Shown here in pieces: positions 34,665-43,377 of a stretch of 64,000 nucleotides of DNA. A program made the position numbers and the translations under genes. Source of the DNA: Symbiodinium natans (Eukaryota; Sar; Dinophyceae; Suessiales; Symbiodiniaceae); NCBI GenBank assembly GCA_905221605.1, contig CAJNDS010001680.1, positions 197,501-261,500 of the forward strand, given 5' to 3'. Positions within the stretch are counted from its first letter, which is position 1; each line of letters begins with the position of its first letter. The notes beneath the pieces are model-generated. The model had not been told where the DNA came from and did not search any database. It saw only the letters and a list, made by a program, of their open reading frames with translations.

Positions 34665-34968
34665 ATCATGGGTACCCCCAGCCTACAGCATACATCAGCT
34701 TGCTATAATTGTGATTCCACTGCACAGAGCTTGGGGCAGGACGCTGCATCACTTCGTGCACTTGCTGAGCCTCTCGGCAAAAGGTGCTTGGTTGCTATCC
34801 CGAGCCGGAAGCTATTTGGGGTTTAGGGTTTAGGATTTGGGGCTATGAAGCACCCTGTGCGCCCCTGGAGCGCTGCTGGCTCAGTCCTTTCCAGGAGTAG
34901 AGAAGCAGACCCCTCAGCCCGAAAGCCCTTACAAAGTAAACCCTACACCCTCAACCCTAACAGCCTCC

Positions 34969-35211
34969 TTGCGGATTCCATGGGTTAGGGGGTTTCGCCT
35001 GCGGGTGGAGTTGCTTTTTTCGGATCTCAAAGCCCTGCACCCTGATCCCATCTATACTGGAGGTTTCCATCACCTTGGCCGCTTTGACTTGCGCGAGAAG
35101 GCCTGGAAAATTATCCCTGGACCCGCGACCCTAAACCGCCGGGCCAATATTCTGGAATCCCTTCTGAGTGGTTCGTCCAGCTATGTGGGTGCCAAAAAAA
35201 ACACTTCCTAA
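34969..35211 (+). CDS. Coding-like island: LLFSDLKALHPDPIYTGG...
   Basis: An open frame with LLFSDLKALHPDPIYTGGFH, HLGRFDLREKAWKIIPGPAT and LNRRANILESLLSGSSSYVG before TAA. Composition and third-position C/G bias are protein-like from about 35,000 on. The first residues derive from weaker sequence, so the true left border may be an acceptor near 35,000. No family recognised. Confidence 0.35.
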   Translation: MRIPWVRGFRLRVELLFSDLKALHPDPIYTGGFHHLGRFDLREKAWKIIPGPATLNRRANILESLLSGSSSYVGAKKNTS

Positions 35212-35240
35212 ACCCTAAACTATCTCCAAACCCTAAACTT

Positions 35241-35340
35241 TGGATGTTCCCCCTTATACTAGCAGTCCTTGATAGGGACTTATAGTACCCCCTATTACAA
35301 ATCTCTATTAAGGACTGTTAGTATAAGGGGGAACACCCCA
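35241..35340 (+). mobile_element. Family-2 palindromic element
   Basis: TGGATGTTCCCCCTTATACT to GTTAGTATAAGGGGGAACACCCCA; very well paired. It lies 30 bases after the coding-like island 34,969-35,211. Confidence 0.75.
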
Positions 35341-35606
35341 CCCCTAAATCCACAACCCCTTCCCCCCCCCCCCCCCAAAAAAAAAAAAAAATCGCCGAAC
35401 CCAGGGGAGACACTCGAAGGGTCAGCTTTCGAGGTTTAGGGTTTAGGCTTCCGGGTTCAGGGTTTAGGGTTTAGGGTTTAGGGAGAAGGGTTTTCCAGAC
35501 CCTCTGTCGACGGTGTTTTTGGTCGCCCAATACCCTCATCATCCTAACAGGGCGTCGTGGATTTCGGGTTGATGCCGATAGGCTCAGTATCAAGCTGTCG
35601 AAGAAA

Positions 35607-35706
35607 GACCTCTCTCTCTCTCTCTCCCCCCCCCTCTCTCTCTCTCTTCTTTTTGTTGTTGTTCTCTCTCTCTCTCTCTCTCGCTCTCTGTCTTTGTTTC
35701 TCTCTG
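35607..35706 (+). repeat. CT microsatellite
   Basis: Three CT runs separated by CCCC and TTCTTTTTGTTGTTG. Confidence 0.85.
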
Positions 35707-36062
35707 TCACCCTAAACCCTAAACCCGTGGCCGAAGAAGTCCTACACCACCTTACAAGTAGCCTCTGGACTCTGGTCAGGTCGACATCCTGGCACTTCGG
35801 CAAGGCCCACTAGCTGGGATCGTGATGCTGATTTGTTTGCCTACAACCCCTTAGGAGTTTTTTTATCCTTAGGAGTTTTTTGTTTGTACTTTACCTACAA
35901 CCCAAGGGAATCTTAAACATACGACAACCCCCTTAGGAATTATGTATTTATTCGCAACCCAAAGGAATATTAGGAATACTATATTGTTGCAAGTTGAAAG
36001 GGAGTATAGTTGCAAGTCGCAACTTGAAGAAAGGTGGTGGGGTTTATAGGGTTTAGGACCTT

Positions 36063-36135
36063 AGGGTTTAGGGTTTAGGGTTTAGGGTTTAGGGTTTAGG
36101 GTTTAGGGTTTAGGGTTTAGGGTTTAGGGTTTAGG
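36063..36135 (+). repeat. Telomere-type array, about 10 units
   Basis: TTTAGGG units after an AT-rich stretch; more diverged units flank both ends. Confidence 0.9.
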
Positions 36136-36479
36136 GGTTAGGGTTTGGGACTCAGGGTTTAGCTGCGCTATCCCTCTCTGAAGCCCTAAACTCCAAACCC
36201 AGCAGCTCTGAACGCAGCATGCCACAACCCTAAACCCTAAAACCTAAACCCCAAACCTTCCGCGGAGGCCTCTTTCACAAGGTCTTGCGCCCTCCGCAAT
36301 GGCTGCACCTGGGATGCAGCAGCAGTCGGACGCAGAAGAATGCCAGTGGACCATCATCATCTCCTTTAAGTGTAAACCCCAAACCTAAAATCCCTAGACC
36401 TTAAAACCCTAAACCCAAAAAACCCTAAACCTTATACCCTCGGCCTGTGCCAGCCATGAGAGTCGGAACCTTAAACCCT

Positions 36480-36596
36480 AAGCTTCTTTTTATAAACCCT
36501 AAACCCTTTATTATAAACCCTAAGCCCTTTTCTCATAAACCCTAAGCCCTTTTTTATAAACTCTAAGCCCTTTTTTATAAACCCTAAGCCCTGTCA
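36480..36596 (-). repeat. Tandem repeat of CCCTTTTTTATAAACCCTAAG type
   Basis: About five units of 19-22 bases: one CCCTAAA-like heptamer followed by a T-run and ATAAA. The units vary in T-run length. Confidence 0.85.
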
Positions 36597-37437
36597 CTTC
36601 GCTGCTCTGGGAGCTGTCAGGGCGAGCTGCGCTTCGCAGCCTAAACCTGAAATGCAAAACACCAAGTAATTTCTGTGGGCTTAAATATTAAAGAATAACT
36701 AACTAAATAAGTAAAGAAAGAAATACATATATATGTATATGCATATATATATATATACCTGTGTATATAAACCCGGGGAACCCTAGCCTGCAGTAACGGC
36801 AGCACCCCAAATGCTTGACACCAGATGAGCTTGCCCTTAACAACTCCACTAAGGAGAGGCAGAACACCCCAACTTTTAGTGCCACAGGCAATGGAGAATA
36901 CACTGGCAGTTTGACCATTCCAGAAGATGGAACCCTAAACCCTAAACCCTAAATCCCAAACCCTGTTTGCTGCCCCCTTGTTGGAGCTGCTTTCGTGCTC
37001 GAGATCCGCTAGTGATACGCTCAAAGTGGTCAGCTTGACAGAACGGGTTTAGGGTTTAGGGTTTAGCGTTTAGGGTTTAGGGCGCATAGAGCCACGTACT
37101 GGATAGCCAAAGTAGGACCTCCAGCGGAACCTCTTCAAAGGGGTCCTCGTTACCCAGCTGCCCTTCTCCAGGTTGCAAGACACATCAGCACAAGGCGGCG
37201 GACATGCAGGCATGCAGGGTGTGAGAAGAATTGCACTTGCCTCCTGTTGCCCTCAGTGTGTGGGTACTTGAAAGACGCCAAGAAGGATCGGGGCTCCAGG
37301 ATTACTTCGGACGCTCTTGAGCCCGATAGACCCTCTATATGGTGCAGTGTTGCCCATCCCCCCTCGCCCCCCCCATCCCCGTCCCCCTCACCCCCCCAAG
37401 GTAAGGTTTCCCCCGCCCCCGCCTCCCCCATAGAAAG

Positions 37438-37530
37438 CCCTAAACCCTAAACCCTAAACCCTAAACCCTAAACCCTAAACCCTAAACCCTAACCCTAGAC
37501 CCTAAACCCTAAACCCTAAACCCTAAACAT
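37438..37530 (-). repeat. Telomere-type array, about 12 units with one break
   Basis: CCCTAAA with a CCCTAACCCTAGA interruption near 37,490. Confidence 0.9.
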
Positions 37531-38341
37531 GCACCTTCGCAGGCTTTCGCTGGCCTGCCTCGACAGCGCAGCTCAGGGACCCTGCCAGGGCTGCAGTGTT
37601 CAGGGTTTAGGGTATTAGGTCTGTTTGTCTTCCAAGAGCGTGGAGCCAGCCCCAACATGGCCTCCAAGACCCTCCAAAAGGGGTGGGGCTAGCCTCCAGC
37701 ACCCTCTTCACCAGCCCCAACAGAACCTGAGCAGAACCTACAGGGAGCCAGTGGGGGTTGCGTACATTGATAGTGGTTTATGTTATTCTGTACTCTTTGG
37801 TCAGGGTGTTTCTGACCGCCACGGCTTTTTCAGCAGGCTCCGATTCTTGAGCTCATGCGCAGCATCGGCGCCTATGCTGTGCGCACGCGATGACACTGCA
37901 ACATTCTACAGTTAAATCCGGTATGAGCGAATTCCCCTCTAAGTCTCAGAATGCTTTGGGTTTAGAGTCTCGCTGCTTTGTGTTTAAGTTGGCAGTCCCC
38001 CTCTGCACATGTCAATGGCACACATGCGTAGAGGCGTGCGAAGCTGCGCTGAACATGAAGGCCTTTGCCACATCCTCAAGAAGCATGTCACTTGCAGCAG
38101 CGTGCTGCAAGGGTGCCGCGATACAGAGTAGTCAAAACAATACGGTTTCCTAGAACCCAAATCAGTCCTGAAAATTGAGATATGAGCAATGAAGATGGAG
38201 GAGCTGTCCCTCAAACCTTACAGGGTTTGGTTTAGGGTTTAAGGGTTTAAAAGGGTTTATAAGGGTTTGCAAGGGTCTATAAGGCTTTAGAGGGCTCCTC
38301 ACCCCACCCCCCCCCCCTTCCCCCCCAGCCTTAACGCACCG

Positions 38342-38413
38342 ATGTCGTCTGCACAGTCGCTCACTGTCTTGGGCCTGGACGGCGGCAAGCTACTGGGCCC
38401 CGAAGCTGCCCAG
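38342..38413 (+). CDS. Candidate exon 1, copy A: MSSA...LGLDGGKLLGPEAAQ
   Basis: 24 codons from an ATG, preceded by a C-rich tract. The differences from copy B are three replacement changes plus synonymous ones (for example CTG/CTA, GGC/GGG, CAG/CAA), with no indel over 72 nt. The frame is probably real. The words LGLDGG recall the N-terminal glycine loop of patatin-like lipases, but the expected GGGxRG is absent, so I do not assign that family. The right border is unclear: a family-1 element begins within 15 bases and possible GC donors lie at CAGGGC. Confidence 0.4.
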
Positions 38414-38451
38414 GGCAGTGCAGGCCCTACTTGGAGGTTCATTGTACTTAT

Positions 38452-38590
38452 TAATTAGCCATTAGAATAGGGTTTCCGGGCCAATATTTATAGGTCTCAT
38501 TTCGAAGGGACCATAAACCATTAGAATAGGGTTTTTGGGGGCTATTATAGGTCTTAGTACAAAGGGACCATAAGGGAATATTTATTCAAA
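38452..38590 (+). repeat. Direct tandem duplication of about 67 bp, copy A
   Basis: CCATTAGAATAGGGTTT, ATAGGTCT and AAGGGACCATAA occur twice in the same order. It is not found in copy B. Confidence 0.8.
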
Positions 38591-38613
38591 ATGATTCCGA
38601 CCCCTATATTAGT

Positions 38614-38731
38614 CTACTTGGAGGTTCATGACCGGGTTAGTAGGGTGACTATAGTTATGACTTACCCTAAACCCTAAACCCCAAACCCTAAACCCTAAAC
38701 CCTACTAAAAACTACCTATGAACCTTTAAGT
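38614..38731 (+). mobile_element. Family-1 element with internal telomere array, copy A
   Basis: CTACTTGGAGGTTCATGACC to CTACCTATGAACCTTTAAG. The core carries CCCTAAA/CCCCAAA units. In copy B the corresponding position holds the element at 47,642-47,815. Confidence 0.55.
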
Positions 38732-38832
38732 TTGCAAATAAAATGTGCCTGGGCACTGGGGGTGATCTCTTTTGAAGTTTGAGAGGCACATGTCTGCACA
38801 TAGAAGTTAAGTTCGTGCATGCTTGGTTGCAG

Positions 38833-38880
38833 GTACCCTGAATAGGGCCATACTCTCGTTGTCCAACTTCGGAGACCAAT
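38833..38880 (+). CDS. Candidate exon 2, copy A: TLNRAILSLSNFGDQ
   Basis: It follows the acceptor-like TTGGTTGCAG. The frame (GT) ACC CTG AAT stays open in both copies with replacement changes such as R/G, S/P and N/D and no indel until near the end. The right border is not visible. Support is modest: short length and conservation after an AG. Confidence 0.3.
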
Positions 38881-38924
38881 CCTCAGCCCGTAATTCCCTC
38901 AACCACCCATGCGCCTTCACGCAG

Positions 38925-39017
38925 GCCATCTGAGACGGCGCCTCTTGCAGGGGGTGCTGAAGGAGCTCAACGCAGGGGCAACCGTGCGACTCGTGCACGG
39001 GGGCAAGGACCACAGGG
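38925..39017 (+). CDS. Candidate exon 3, copy A: HLRRRLLQGVLKELNAGATV...
   Basis: A basic, helix-prone block beginning after CCTTCACGCAG. The frame GC CAT CTG AGA CGG is conserved with copy B over 93 nt. Copy B ends in a clear GTGAG donor. In copy A the bases GGTGAGATG are missing, so CACAGGGAAAGG follows directly and no donor is visible. That loss would cause intron retention or exon skipping here. No family is recognised. Confidence 0.45.
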
Positions 39018-39118
39018 AAAGGGCATGGGTTTGGGGCTTGTAGGGTTTTGGGGTATGGGGTTTGTAGGACTTATTACTTGACTTGAACAAGCTGCCTCCT
39101 CCTCTCCTCCTCCCTCAG

Positions 39119-39262
39119 CCCTGCCGCTCATAGCCGCCCTAAACCCTAAACCCGACTGTATGGTGCTCTTGGGTTGTGTAGCCAAGAGCATAAGTCACAA
39201 GCTCCCGAACAATCCGTCGTAGTCCGCTCGCATCCTCCTGGTCCCCGCCTTTTTGGGGTTGC
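39119..39262 (+). pseudogene. Candidate exon 4, copy A, interrupted by telomere repeat and frameshifted
   Basis: It begins after a polypyrimidine tract ending CTCCCTCAG, a good acceptor. Two units of CCCTAAA sit at about 39,137-39,152 inside the block, where copy B reads straight through (GCCGAATGTATGG). Downstream of CMVLLG, single-base indels against copy B bring a TAG into frame. The copy A version therefore looks non-functional. Confidence 0.35.
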
Positions 39263-39470
39263 CGCAGTAAGTATGCCCAGTACATGCTCGAGCTTGTTTC
39301 GCAAAGAGGGCCGCCTTACCATTACTGGACTCACTTTAGTTCAAAGCACTTGATAACCTATGATACAATACTTATAGCTCAGGTAAGGGCTCAACTTCAA
39401 GTGCTGTGGAGGTAGTGGAAAGTAGGGTAACTACAGTTAAGTTATATGATCTTTTTAGTGCACTTGTAAC

Positions 39471-39574
39471 TTGGGATGTTCCCCCTCATGCTGACAGTCC
39501 TTCATAGGGATCATTTTAGGGGGGGTACTATAATCCCCAATAAGGACTGTTGGTATAACGGGGAAGATCCCAAC
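39471..39574 (+). mobile_element. Family-2 element, copy A only
   Basis: TTGGGATGTTCCCCCTCATGC to GGTATAACGGGGAAGATCCCAA. In copy B the matching spot (48,918) carries a family-4 element instead. Confidence 0.75.
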
Positions 39575-39640
39575 TTATAACTCTACTAACCAAGAGCGAC
39601 AACCTCGCCAGAAAACCAACAACAAACAAAACGTACAACG

Positions 39641-39930
39641 CAGCACCAGACATGTTCTACCTGAAGGTGAGTTATATAAGTAGGGTTATAAGTAGCCTAA
39701 GTAAGGTGAAAACACAACACAGCACCAGAAATGTCCGACCTGAAGGTTAGTTATATAAGTAGGGTGCTACGCACCCTAAGTAAGGTTAAAACACAACACA
39801 GCACCAGAAATGTCCGATCTGAAGGTTAGTTATAAGTAGGGTTATAAGTTATAAGTACCCGAAGAAAGGCTATGACACCCTACTTCTCTGACACAGCACC
39901 AGAAATGTCCTACCTGAAGGCTCACGGGTG
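39641..39930 (+). repeat. Tandem expansion of a family-1 left half, copy A only
   Basis: Four units of roughly 76-95 bases, each starting CAGCACCAGA(A/C)ATGT, then CTGAAGGTTAGTTAT, AAGTAGGGT and TAAGTAAGGTTAAAACACAA. Copy B has a single unit. Confidence 0.85.
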
Positions 39931-40035
39931 GTCATGAGTAGGGTTTTCATTACCCTCAGAAAGGTTCAAACCAGTCATAACAAGAGATGCCCTACTTAGA
40001 GCCTCACTAGCAATTACCCATGAACCTCCAAGTAG
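39907..40035 (+). mobile_element. Family-1 element before exon 5a, copy A
   Basis: From GTCCTACCTGAAGGCTCACG to CCATGAACCTCCAAGTAG. It forms the last unit of the 39,641-39,930 tandem series and its only full-length inverted repeat. Confidence 0.55.
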
Positions 40036-40063
40036 ACGCCTTCAAGCAGCCGCGAAATGACAA
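40036..40063 (+). CDS. Candidate exon 5a, copy A: DAFKQPRNDN
   Basis: A small block directly after a family-1 element ending CCTCCAAGTAG, followed at once by a telomere array. The residues DAFKQ.RNDN are shared with copy B. It is too short to support by itself. It is included because it lies exactly between an intron-like element and an array. Confidence 0.3.
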
Positions 40064-40098
40064 CCCTAAACCCTAAACCCTAAACCCTAAACCCTAAA

Positions 40099-40204
40099 CA
40101 TCAAAGAGGAGCTGCTCGACGACGCAGAGCTTCACTCGCTGCCAGCCTCTCATGGGGCCCTTGAGCTTACAGCCGTTGCTCCCCGGCCGCTTCGGAGGAG
40201 GCGG
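40099..40204 (+). CDS. Candidate exon 5b, copy A: EELLDDAELHSLPASHGALEL...
   Basis: It lies between telomere arrays of opposite orientation (40,063-40,098 C-strand; 40,204-40,287 G-strand). The frame is kept against copy B with one three-base indel (CCA, a proline) and substitutions such as L/P, H/Q and H/D. The in-frame indel is good evidence of coding history. The block is acidic. No family is recognised. Confidence 0.45.
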
Positions 40205-40287
40205 TTTAGGGTTTAGGGTTTAGGGTTTAGGGTTTAGGGTTTAGGGTTTAGGGTTTAGGGTTTAGGGTTTAGGGTTTAGGGTTTAGG
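40204..40287 (+). repeat. Telomere-type array, about 12 units, copy A only
   Basis: Follows candidate exon 5b. Copy B has no array here (GACCACTTTGGAAGAGGGCC continues). Confidence 0.95.
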
Positions 40288-40339
40288 GGTCACTTCTACA
40301 AAGTGTTGGGGGGAGGAGATTTTCTTGACAACTATGCAG

Positions 40340-40426
40340 GTTCCATTTTGGAAAATTGCATGGCCCGACATGCTCATACACCACTGGCGGAAGTGTACTA
40401 GAATTCTGACCAAGGGCCCTGATGTT
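40340..40426 (+). CDS. Candidate exon 5c, copy A: ...MLIHHWRKCTRILTKGPDV
   Basis: It follows ACTATGCAG. The C-terminal part of the block is conserved with copy B (MLIHH.RKCT..LTKGPDV), but the first 30 bases differ by a one-base indel, so one copy is frameshifted there. A GTGAGT donor-like word lies downstream near 40,475. Confidence 0.3.
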
Positions 40427-40834
40427 TGAACAACCCCGATGTAAACAGCTCAGCAACAAAAAGCTCACGGGGGTGAGTGGTCCAAGCTCCGGGAACTTCA
40501 TGTTCTGCGAGAATTCTTGAAACTTTTCAGGTTTGCCAGCTCTTCGAACTATTAAGAGAGCGGTCAACTGAAGGATCCCTCGTACAAGTGCTTTATAGTG
40601 CTTTGCACACACATACACACTAACAGTCAGAATGTCATAGTCATCGCAATAGCAAATCTTCGTGCGAATGACAGCATGTCTACATGTAGAGTTTTGGTAT
40701 GTGTATGGCTATTTAATGTTTTTTAGGTCCCCGGGGACAGTCATGGTGGCTTTTGTTCGGCGAAAAGGGCCCTACCATGAGTTGTAATTCGGGCTGGCGG
40801 AGACCATTGCGTATGGGGGGGGGGGGGGGGGGGC

Positions 40835-40995
40835 GTCGCCTTATATATATTATATATATATATATATATAATAATAATAGCAATAATAATAATAATAATA
40901 AATAATAATTAATATATATATATATATATATATACATATGCATATATATATATATATATATTTATTTATTTATTTATATGTTTGCTTATTTATTT
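40835..40995 (+). repeat. TA and AAT microsatellites, copy A
   Basis: Alternating TA, AATAATAAT and TTTATTTA runs, preceded by a run of about 17 G (40,817-40,833). The matching part of copy B is shorter (49,741-49,860). Confidence 0.8.
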
Positions 40996-41226
40996 TTCAT
41001 TTATGGGTATATATATATATATGTGTACCTGTGTGTGTGTGTGTGTGTGTGCGTGTGTGTATGCATGTCTGTACGTACGTGCGTATGTAGGTACGAAATT
41101 ATGTACGTATGTATGTATCCAGGTAGCTGTGCCCACACGTATGTATGCACGTGCGTGCACGTGGATGTATGCGCGCGAGCGGGTGCGCGCTGGTGTAGGT
41201 GGATGCCTTCCGCCCGCCTCCCGCAG

Positions 41227-41346
41227 GTGCGGCCAAGCTTCAAGGCAGAGCTTCAGCAGCTCCAGGCGAGGGCGGAGGAGGTCCAGAGGGGGCGCGAGGA
41301 GCGGGAGGCGGTGGAGGGAGTCGAAGATGAAATGTACCTAGATAAG
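41227..41346 (+). CDS. Exon 6, copy A: 40-codon coiled-coil-like exon
   Basis: Bounded by CCTCCCGCAG on the left and GATAAG/GTTACA on the right. It is exactly 40 codons, starting [19 protein letters not shown] and continuing through charged Arg/Glu-rich residues ([12 protein letters not shown]). The spacing of Leu and Ala among charged residues suggests an alpha-helical coiled coil. Nine of 120 bases differ from copy B and there is no indel. The next 113 bases are a family-1 element beginning GT and ending TAG, so the intron and the element coincide. The upstream intron carries the GT/TATG microsatellite. No family is assigned. Confidence 0.6.
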
Positions 41347-41459
41347 GTTACAAGTACCTAATATAAGGTTAGAAATGTAAACCAGTTCTGATTGTAGTTG
41401 CCATACTCAATCATACTCATGACCCTACTTATAACTACCAGCCATGAACCTTCAAGTAG
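41347..41459 (+). mobile_element. Family-1 element forming the intron after exon 6, copy A
   Basis: 113 bp starting GTTACAAG at the last codon of exon 6 and ending CCATGAACCTTCAAGTAG. The right arm is typical of family 1; the left arm is diverged. Element ends and GT-AG splice ends coincide. Confidence 0.55.
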
Positions 41460-42100
41460 CCGAAGCAGGTATGACTTCAAGTCCCCATGCCTTCCCTTCA
41501 CTTCCGTGTGTACTTGGAGGGACGCATGATAGCGGCTAGTTGTCGTGTAAACGGTACAAGCTGAGTGTTCACATAGTTTGATGGTAGGTTTAGGGTTGGT
41601 ATTGCGTCGATTTAGGGTTGGCACAAGGAGGTGGGCAGCTGCACGGCGAATATCTTCGCGAGCTTGATATTTCGGAGTTGCTTCGAGTGTTCGGGGATTT
41701 GACGTAACTAATCCCTTCCCACGAATATTAACGGGAGCACCCCCCCACGCCAAAGAAAAACCTCGAAAGGGTTTTTGGTATTGGGGGGTTCTTAGTCAAG
41801 CTTGTGGGGGGCGCATCAAGCGTGTGGGTTCTAACGAATCTTTTGAGTTTTAGAGTGAGAGTTATGGGGAACTGAGGGGTTAAGACTTCGGGTTTCAAAT
41901 TGCAGGGCTACTAGTTTAACATGATTCGGTAGACATCTTCGACGGGGCAACTGCCGGACCGGGTTTGGGGCTAGTTCGTTGGTTGTTTGTTTTCGTTTCT
42001 CATCATAACTACTGTACATATTATTAAGGAAAGGGGTTACTCGCACGGTCCTAAAGCCGTGTCCTTTCTGGAGTCGTATTTAGCACCCTGGTAATCCCAG

Positions 42101-42172
42101 GCCAGATGAGGGAGACCACCGAAAGGGATGTGAAAAGTGGAGAGATCCTCTACAAGCCTTGCCGGGGGGTGG
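42101..42172 (+). CDS. Exon 7, copy A: QMRETTERDVKSGEILYKPC
   Basis: Acceptor GGTAATCCCAG, then GC CAG ATG AGG. The frame is kept against copy B with changes E/A, T/A, D/Y, I/L and K/E and no indel. The right end is unclear; it meets a G-rich run, and a GT or GC donor cannot be chosen. The next intron is only about 70 nt and contains telomere repeat. Confidence 0.5.
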
Positions 42173-42240
42173 GGGGGCGTTAGGGGTTTCGGGTATTCAG
42201 GGTTTAGGGTTTCCGTAGATCCCTCAAAGTTCTTTGCCAG

Positions 42241-42327
42241 GCAAAGCGGGCCAAGGAAGCTTCATCAGACGACCTGAGCAAGGATGCAGACTTGAGAGAA
42301 TCCCGGCTCTCCTTGGGGCACGACCTG
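42241..42327 (+). CDS. Exon 8, copy A: AKRAKEASSDDLSKDADLRE...GHDL
   Basis: A clean 29-codon exon between TTTGCCAG and a GTAGCA donor. It is charged and helix-prone. Copy B has the same frame and length once its 135-bp insertion is removed. Together with exon 6 it suggests an extended helical protein. Confidence 0.6.
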
Positions 42328-42816
42328 GTAGCACCCGTGTGTAGAGCTACACATGTATGTAGGAGTTAGGAGACTTTGGGTTTAGGGTTTACGGTTCACG
42401 GTTTAGGGGTTTAGGGGTTTAGGGGTTTACTAGGTTTACTAGGGGTTTAGGGGTTTAGGGTATGTCACGGCATCTCAGTCAGTAGTGCTGAGTTTGCGGG
42501 ACTCTTGGCAGCATCTCGGCAACGCCCTCAGTATTCCGGCAACGCCCTCAGTCCGGCTGCAAAAAGGGTATTTCATGTAAACAATGCATTTCTAATTTCT
42601 AAAGGGAGTATATGGCTCATGCGAAGGGTTTGTTGCGCGCGTAGGGTTTCCATAGGTTTGCTTTCAAAGGCCGCCCAACGTGCAACAACATATGTAATCA
42701 ACGCACCGAAAAGAGCATCAACACAACGCAGTCCCACGAAGTCCTTCGTTGGCCTTTGCCTCTGTTTGGCGCCTTTGTTGATCCAGATCTTCGAAATCGC
42801 CCCCCTCCCGCCTTAG

Positions 42817-43110
42817 GAGTACCAAGCTGCTTTCAATGATCTGGTCTTCTGGATTGCCGAGGACGCCCTAAACTACACCAAACCCCAAACCCTCCTAAAC
42901 CCCAAACCCCAAACCCCAAACCCCAAACCCTAAACCCTAAACCCTAAACCCTAAACCCTAAACCGCTAAACCCTAAACCCGAGAGGACGCCCAGACTCAG
43001 TGCAAGAGGGCCGCCAGCCAGGGAAGGGCTGAGATGGTCTTCGACTTCCAAGACGTCTCGTATCGCTTCGGTGCGCACCTGGGCTTGAGACTTCGGAAGT
43101 GGTTAGAACG
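42817..43110 (+). CDS. Exon 9, copy A: EYQAAFNDLVFWIAEDA / telomere array / QTQCKRAASQG...
   Basis: It starts after the acceptor CCGCCTTAG. 17 codons run to GAGGACGCC (42,859-42,867), then 115 bases of telomere-type repeat, then GAGGACGCC again (42,983-42,991) and a long open stretch with AEMVFDFQDVSYRF, ending at a GTATGG donor-like word. The frame is continuous if one GAGGACGCC and the array are removed. Either the array is a spliced intron whose borders fall in the direct repeat (GAG/GACGCC would give a GA-AG intron) or it is a disruptive insertion. Confidence 0.55.
42868..42982 (-). repeat. Telomere-type array inside exon 9, copy A
   Basis: Starts CTAAACTACACCAAACCCC, passes through four CCCCAAA and then CCCTAAA units. 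Flanked by GAGGACGCCC on both sides. Confidence 0.9.
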
Positions 43111-43118
43111 GTATGGGT

Positions 43119-43199
43119 TATTTAGGGTTTAGGGTTTAGGGTTTAGGGTTTAGGGTTTAGGGTTTAGGGTTTAGGGTTTAGGGTTTAGGGTTTAGGGTT
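43119..43199 (+). repeat. Telomere-type array, about 11 units, copy A
   Basis: Lies 10 bases past the GTATGG donor-like word of exon 9. Copy B has one diverged array and an AT-rich stretch instead. Confidence 0.95.
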
Positions 43200-43230
43200 A
43201 AAGTTCCTGGTAGCTTCGAAAGTAATGCCT

Positions 43231-43377
43231 TGGGATGTTCCCCCCTCCCCCCCCCTAGCAGTCCTAAAAAGAATAACTAGCGGGGGGGGGGGGGGGGGGG
43301 GGGGCGGGGGGGTACTAGAATCCCTATTAAGGGCTGTTAGTATAAGGGGTATATTATAAGGTCCCAAGTAATGTCCA
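43231..43377 (+). mobile_element. Family-2 element with long poly-G core, copy A
   Basis: TGGGATGTTCCCCCCTCCCC to the right arm CTATTAAGGGCTGTTAGTATAAG...TCCCAA. The loop holds a run of more than 20 G. The orthologous element in copy B (52,755-52,852) has no such run. Confidence 0.7.

Larger units (their letters stand above)
31400..37790. other. Microsatellite- and array-rich region left of the tandem duplication
   Basis: GA and CT microsatellites (31,386-31,444; 35,607-35,706), a CATA/TGTA inverted microsatellite (32,018-32,110), a G/T minisatellite (32,582-32,650), family-2 elements (31,454-31,557; 34,049-34,165; 35,241-35,340), a family-4 element (34,563-34,664) and telomere arrays (36,063-36,135; 37,438-37,530). 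The one coding-like island is 34,969-35,211. The stretch 35,835-36,010 is AT-rich with repeated words such as TTAGGAGTTTTTT and is otherwise unexplained. Confidence 0.5.

Noticed and set aside
38342..38413. Patatin-like lipase (LGLDGG words in exon 1)
   Set aside because: The glycine loop lacks the GGGxRG pattern and no GxSxG or DG(G/A) motif is found in the other exon blocks.
39641..39930. CRISPR-like array (regular units near 76 bp)
   Set aside because: The whole unit repeats, without short conserved repeats and unique spacers, and the context is eukaryotic.
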